From Firmicutes bacterium UBA3906 (GTDB taxonomy: Bacteria > Bacillota > Clostridia > Caldicoprobacterales > DTU083), in contig DGFG01000166.1 in the NCBI GenBank assembly GCA_002391555.1, positions 1 through 6,986 on the forward strand: 6,986 nt of DNA, in the 5' to 3' direction. A program made the translations under genes and the position numbers. The notes beneath the pieces were generated by a model that saw nothing but the letters and a program-made list of their open reading frames with translations, did not search any database and was not told the DNA's origin. Below are positions 3,450 to 6,986 of the stretch, one piece after another (within the stretch, counting starts at the first letter, position 1; each line of letters begins with the position of its first letter).

Positions 3450-6419
3450 ATGAAAAACAGGTGTGTTTATGAGCCTTTTGCTAAAAAAATTAGCAAATCA
3501 TATAAAGAATGCGGTCTGTTAAAAGCCTTTCAATATAAACTATGCCTTTTTTTATCATTTGCATTACTATTAATACTTTTTGCAATAACTACTAGCCCCT
3601 GCCTTGCAAATGAGGACATGCTTATTTGGACAGAGCAAGAGCTTTCCTTTATGAAAAATCATCCTGTAATCAGACTAGGAGTTGACCCTAATTTTGTTCC
3701 CTTTGAATTTATAGATGAACATGGTAGCTACAAGGGTATAGCTGCAGACTACCTTGCTTTAGTCAGTAAAAAAACCGGCTTAGAGTTTGAAATAATAGAC
3801 TTACCTTGGCCAGAGGCATATGATATGGCACTAGCTGGAGAAGTTGATGCCTTGCCTGCTATTGGCAAGACAAGTGAAAGACAAGAGCACTTCCTTTTCT
3901 CAGAACCCTACTACTATTATAAAAGGGTAATCGTAACCCGAGATATAGATACAAACATAAACAGTATTGATGATCTTGAGGGCTATACAGTCGCTGTACA
4001 GAGAAATAGCTCTCATCATAGTTATCTTTTAGATTACCCAAAAATAAATCTTAGCCTTTATGACTCTGTCGAAGCTGCTCTAACAGATGTGGCCACAGGT
4101 ACTGAAAAAGCCTTTATAGGAAACTTGGCAACTACAAATTACCTGATTCGTTCCACTGGTTTGAATAATCTTAGGTTTATCTCCTTTGAAGCTGAAAAGC
4201 AACAAGCTCTACATTTTGCTGTTAGAAAAGACTTTCCAGAATTGATAAGCATTTTTAACAAGGCCCTAAGTAGTGTCACAGATAGCGAGAGGCTGGCTAT
4301 AAATAATAAGTGGATAGAGCTAGACACTAGTCCTGATTATGGGCCGATATATCGTCTTTTATCTATTGCAGGGGCAATAATAACCATCATATTTTTAGTA
4401 TCGGTTTTTTGGATCACTAGACTTAGAAAGGAAATCAAGCAAAGGAAGCTCATTCAAGTAGACCTAGAGCAATCCAAGCTAGAGGCAGATTTAGCAAACG
4501 AGTATAAGTCAAGGTTTATGGCCAGGATGTCCCATGAAATAAGAACTCCGCTCAATGCCATTATGGGCATATCATACCTGCTAAAAAATACTGATCTAAC
4601 ACTAACACAATCCATGTATACCGACCGAATCACGCAAGCATCAAATAGTATGCTAAGCATTATCAATGATATCTTAGATTACTCCAAAATAGAGGCTGGT
4701 AAAGTTGAGCTTGAGATGACCTCTTTTAATATGGATCAGGTAATCCAAGACGTGGTCAACATAGTTTCATACAAAATAGAAGAGCAAAATATAGGCTTTA
4801 GATTGTCCAAGGATCCCCACCTTCCTAGCTGGTTTATAGGGGACTCAAAGCGTATTGAACAGATCCTACTAAATATCTTAAACAATGCAGCCAAGTTCAC
4901 CCATTCAGGTCAGGTATCCTTGTACCTGAGACTAATAGCAATAGAAAATGATATATGTCATATGTCATTTTCTATACAAGATACCGGTATAGGTATGTCT
5001 AAAGACCAGGTGGACAAGCTGTTTAAGCCCTTTGAACAGGCAGATAGCAGTATCAACCGCCGTTTTGGTGGGTCTGGCTTAGGACTATCTATCGTAAAAA
5101 GCTTATTAGATATGATGGGTGGAAAAATAGAGGTCTTTAGTACACTAGGACAAGGGTCAACCTTTATAGTAACCCTACCCCTTACTATAGATAAGGATAA
5201 GGAGGCTATACACAAGGAGTCCTTGTCTCTTATACAGTTTAAAAACGTAAAAACCCTGGTTCTCGAAAAATCAGGTGCCAATATAAACCTTATAGAAAAC
5301 TACTTAAATAGCTTTGGTATTCACTGTGAGCTGACCAGCTCCGAAGTTAGTGCCCTCAATATGCTTGAGGCTGCAAATGGTAAATTCGCCAAGCCCTTTG
5401 ACCTATTTATAATAGACTATTCTACCCCCTCAGAGGGTGGCTTTAATTACGTTAAGGAATTGCGAAATAATCAAAAGATTATTAAACAACCGAAAATAAT
5501 AATGCTATTGCCTATGAAGAGAGAAGATTTATTCGATAGGCTAAGTGACTATTGTATTGATTTTGGAGTTGGAAAACCTATCATTCCCTCTATACTTCTT
5601 GATAGTATTCTCGATATTTTTAACCTAAATGCAGTATCTACTTCCTATAGCAAAGAAGAAAATGATTTAGAAGCAAAAATCATGATTAAGACCTATCAGA
5701 TTTTGCTTGCCGAGGATAATAAGACAAACCAGCTTATCGTAAAATCACTACTAGACAAAATAGGAGTAAAAACGATTATTGCTAATAATGGTAGAGAAGC
5801 CGTAGATATGTTTATTAAATATAAAGAGAATATTGATTTGATTTTGATGGACTTGCATATGCCAGTTATGAATGGCTTTGAAGCGATCGAGAATATTCGT
5901 AATATGTCAAGTCAGATACCTATAGTAGTCATGACGGCTGATATTACCTTAAGTGCTCAGCGTAAATTTGAGCAATTTAACATAAGCCATAGTATAAGTA
6001 AACCCTTTAACCCAGATCACTTAATAGCGACCATAAAGGATATACTACTAAAGGCTGAGTTGACCGGTAAAGTGGAAAACAACGTTTTAGACCGTCAGCT
6101 AGGACTAAAAAATTTAGCTGGGGACTCTGAGCTTTACAAAAAAGTATTAGAAAAATACTTGGAGGAAAACCTAAACACCTTAGATAGATTAAAAGAAAAA
6201 TTAGATGATAAAAAATATTTAGACGCAGCACAAATAATTCACAAGGTAAAAAGTAGTTCTGGAAGTATAGGTGCTAAGCCAGTACAAGAACTTGCTAGTA
6301 GCTTTCAAAAGGCCTTGGATGAAGAAAATGAAGTCCAAATAGGACCCTTGTACGGAGAATTTACTTGTCTCTTTAGAGAGCTACTTGAGGAAATAAAAAA
6401 CTTGTTAATTAACCAATAA
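3450..6419 (+). CDS. BvgS/EvgS-type hybrid sensor histidine kinase (solute-binding sensor, HisKA, HATPase, two receivers, Hpt)
   Basis: A 989-residue membrane kinase. Residues 1-31 are basic and about 32-53 form a membrane or signal segment. About 60-290 is a family 3 solute-binding domain outside the membrane, with VIRLGVDPNFVPFEF and TSERQEHFLFSEPYYY. R144 sits where amino-acid-binding relatives hold the ligand carboxylate. About 304-325 is the second membrane segment, followed by a short linker with no PAS domain. HisKA has SHEIRTPL with phospho-acceptor H362. The ATPase domain has N478-N479 in LNILNNAAKF, DTGIG at 511-515 and GGSGLGL at 540-546. Residues about 601-722 are a receiver-like fold with E606-K607 in place of the acidic pair; D656 and K709 remain, so it is probably impaired. 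About 749-867 is an intact receiver (E755, D756, D801, T829, K851). About 885-985 is an Hpt domain with H931 in IIHKVKSSSGSIGA. Phosphate should pass H362, D801, H931 and then to an outside receiver, most simply the product of the next gene 28 nt downstream. The ligand is unknown. Confidence 0.97.
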   Translation: MKNRCVYEPFAKKISKSYKECGLLKAFQYKLCLFLSFALLLILFAITTSPCLANEDMLIWTEQELSFMKNHPVIRLGVDPNFVPFEFIDEHGSYKGIAADYLALVSKKTGLEFEIIDLPWPEAYDMALAGEVDALPAIGKTSERQEHFLFSEPYYYYKRVIVTRDIDTNINSIDDLEGYTVAVQRNSSHHSYLLDYPKINLSLYDSVEAALTDVATGTEKAFIGNLATTNYLIRSTGLNNLRFISFEAEKQQALHFAVRKDFPELISIFNKALSSVTDSERLAINNKWIELDTSPDYGPIYRLLSIAGAIITIIFLVSVFWITRLRKEIKQRKLIQVDLEQSKLEADLANEYKSRFMARMSHEIRTPLNAIMGISYLLKNTDLTLTQSMYTDRITQASNSMLSIINDILDYSKIEAGKVELEMTSFNMDQVIQDVVNIVSYKIEEQNIGFRLSKDPHLPSWFIGDSKRIEQILLNILNNAAKFTHSGQVSLYLRLIAIENDICHMSFSIQDTGIGMSKDQVDKLFKPFEQADSSINRRFGGSGLGLSIVKSLLDMMGGKIEVFSTLGQGSTFIVTLPLTIDKDKEAIHKESLSLIQFKNVKTLVLEKSGANINLIENYLNSFGIHCELTSSEVSALNMLEAANGKFAKPFDLFIIDYSTPSEGGFNYVKELRNNQKIIKQPKIIMLLPMKREDLFDRLSDYCIDFGVGKPIIPSILLDSILDIFNLNAVSTSYSKEENDLEAKIMIKTYQILLAEDNKTNQLIVKSLLDKIGVKTIIANNGREAVDMFIKYKENIDLILMDLHMPVMNGFEAIENIRNMSSQIPIVVMTADITLSAQRKFEQFNISHSISKPFNPDHLIATIKDILLKAELTGKVENNVLDRQLGLKNLAGDSELYKKVLEKYLEENLNTLDRLKEKLDDKKYLDAAQIIHKVKSSSGSIGAKPVQELASSFQKALDEENEVQIGPLYGEFTCLFRELLEEIKNLLINQ
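4941..4975. repeat. 35-nt near-perfect palindrome inside the kinase gene
   Basis: The left arm ATAGAAAATGATATATG (4941-4957) and the right arm CATATGTCATTTTCTAT (4959-4975) are inverted copies around the T at 4958. Sixteen of 17 positions match; the exception, T4952 against G4964, is a U-G wobble in the kinase mRNA. The RNA can therefore form an unbroken stem of about 16 pairs closed by the triloop GUC. It codes for IENDICHMSFSI just before the DTGIG box, so the protein reading is normal. No T tract follows, so it is not a standard terminator. Confidence 0.85.
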
Positions 6420-6429
6420 AGGCTTATTG
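6414..6429 (+). other. Small hairpin over the kinase stop codon
   Basis: CAATAA (6414-6419, containing the TAA stop) and TTATTG (6424-6429) can pair around AGGC. No T tract follows and the next gene's ribosome binding site starts 4 nt later, so this is not a terminator. It may couple translation of the two genes or have no role. Confidence 0.3.
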
Positions 6430-6433
6430 CTAT

Positions 6434-6440
6434 AAGGGGG
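6434..6440 (+). promoter_or_regulatory. Ribosome binding site of the response regulator gene
   Basis: AAGGGGG lies 7 nt before the ATG at 6448. It differs from the AGGAGG pattern by one base but is purine-rich and well placed. Confidence 0.7.
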
Positions 6441-6447
6441 TAAAGCA

Positions 6448-6986
6448 ATGACAATCAAAATTCTAGTTGTAGATGATTCAGCATCCGATAGGTTTATTAT
6501 TGAAAACATGTTAAGCGATTATGGCATAGTAACTGCTTGTGATGGTGTTGAGGCTATGCAGATGCTCAAAGAGCATAGGGATATTAATTTAATCATTCTA
6601 GACCTAAATATGCCTAATATGAATGGCTTTCAAGTACTTGAGGCCCTATATGAGGATGATGAATTTAGGGGTATTCGCACTATAATACTGACAAACTATG
6701 ATGAACTAGACAATGAGATAAGAGGCCTTAAGCTTGGAGCTGTAGACTATATTCGAAAGCCTATTCATATGGCTTCACTAAGGGCTAGGATAGAGGTACA
6801 CGCTTCATTGCTACGTGCTGAAAAAGCACTAGAGCAAAGGCTTGATGACCAGACAATGACCTTTGAAATGATCTTTGAGCAGGCCCCCATTGGTATAGCA
6901 ATCTCCCACAACCGTGATCCAGAATGTCCTGATGAGATAACAATGCAGGTAAACCCAGTATATGAGCGAATCACAGGCAGGACAAA
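6448..6986 (+). CDS. Response regulator with receiver and PAS-like domain, C-terminal output cut by window edge
   Basis: Open from ATG 6448 to the edge, giving 179 codons. Residues 1 to about 120 form a complete receiver: ILVVDDSASDR with D9-D10, phospho-acceptor D52 in LIILDLNMPNMNGF, T82 in IILTNYDELD, and K104 in VDYIRKP. About 121-145 is a charged helical linker (LRAEKALEQRLDDQTMTFEM). From about 146 the sequence FEQAPIGIAISHNRD and later VNPVYERITGR has the pattern of a PAS domain start. Proteins that begin this way usually continue into GGDEF, GGDEF-EAL or HD-GYP modules that make or break cyclic-di-GMP, or into a histidine kinase. Which applies cannot be seen here, so a cyclic-di-GMP role is inference. 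It starts 28 nt after the kinase with no terminator between, so the two are almost certainly co-transcribed. This receiver is the likely final acceptor from the kinase Hpt domain. Confidence 0.95.
   Translation, partial: MTIKILVVDDSASDRFIIENMLSDYGIVTACDGVEAMQMLKEHRDINLIILDLNMPNMNGFQVLEALYEDDEFRGIRTIILTNYDELDNEIRGLKLGAVDYIRKPIHMASLRARIEVHASLLRAEKALEQRLDDQTMTFEMIFEQAPIGIAISHNRDPECPDEITMQVNPVYERITGRT

Noticed and set aside
5328..5341. GAGCTG-AC-CAGCTC inverted repeat in the kinase gene
   Set aside because: Six pairs with a 2-nt centre is within what chance would give in a window of this size.
1..6986. Frequent CTAG, about 40 by hand count, where many bacteria avoid it
   Set aside because: For an AT-rich sequence this is only a modest excess over base composition and is spread over all genes, so it looks like a genomic habit, not a local signal.

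Overview
The window reads as a piece of an AT-rich Gram-positive chromosome, most likely an anaerobic Clostridia-type Bacillota. The evidence is a base composition that looks under 40% GC by eye, AGGAGG-type ribosome binding sites, and the style of the signalling proteins. This assignment is an inference from composition and protein flavour, not from a marker gene. No tRNA, rRNA, CRISPR array, transposase or phage gene was seen.

Layout. Positions 1-230 (minus) hold the first 76 codons of a glutamate dehydrogenase gene that runs off the left edge. Positions 231-427 are a non-coding gap containing a 12-nt perfect inverted repeat with A and T tracts at its ends. Positions 428-2857 (minus) encode a large glycoside hydrolase family 9 (GH9) protein; its reading frame stays open to 2935 and looks protein-like there, but a TAA separates it from the best upstream ATG at 2947. 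Positions 2948-3449 are a divergent intergenic region with a possible broken small reading frame and several inverted repeats. Positions 3450-6419 (plus) encode a complete BvgS/EvgS-type hybrid sensor kinase. Positions 6448-6986 (plus) hold the start of a response regulator with a receiver followed by a PAS-like domain, cut by the right edge.

How the genes fit together. The kinase has an extracytoplasmic solute-binding sensor, a transmitter (H362), a decayed receiver, an intact receiver (D801) and an Hpt domain (H931). The next gene starts 28 nt later and supplies a further receiver (D52). Together they can form a four-step His-Asp-His-Asp relay that probably ends in a signalling output such as cyclic-di-GMP turnover, but the output domain lies beyond the window. 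The two minus-strand genes are metabolic (amino-acid nitrogen and beta-glycan breakdown). Nothing in the sequence proves that the relay controls them.

The points most worth a second look are a 35-nt near-perfect palindrome inside the kinase ATPase domain, the disrupted 5' end of the GH9 gene, the departure of the GH9 protein from the classical family signature, and the structured intergenic region. I did not find a clear new defence or mobile system here.
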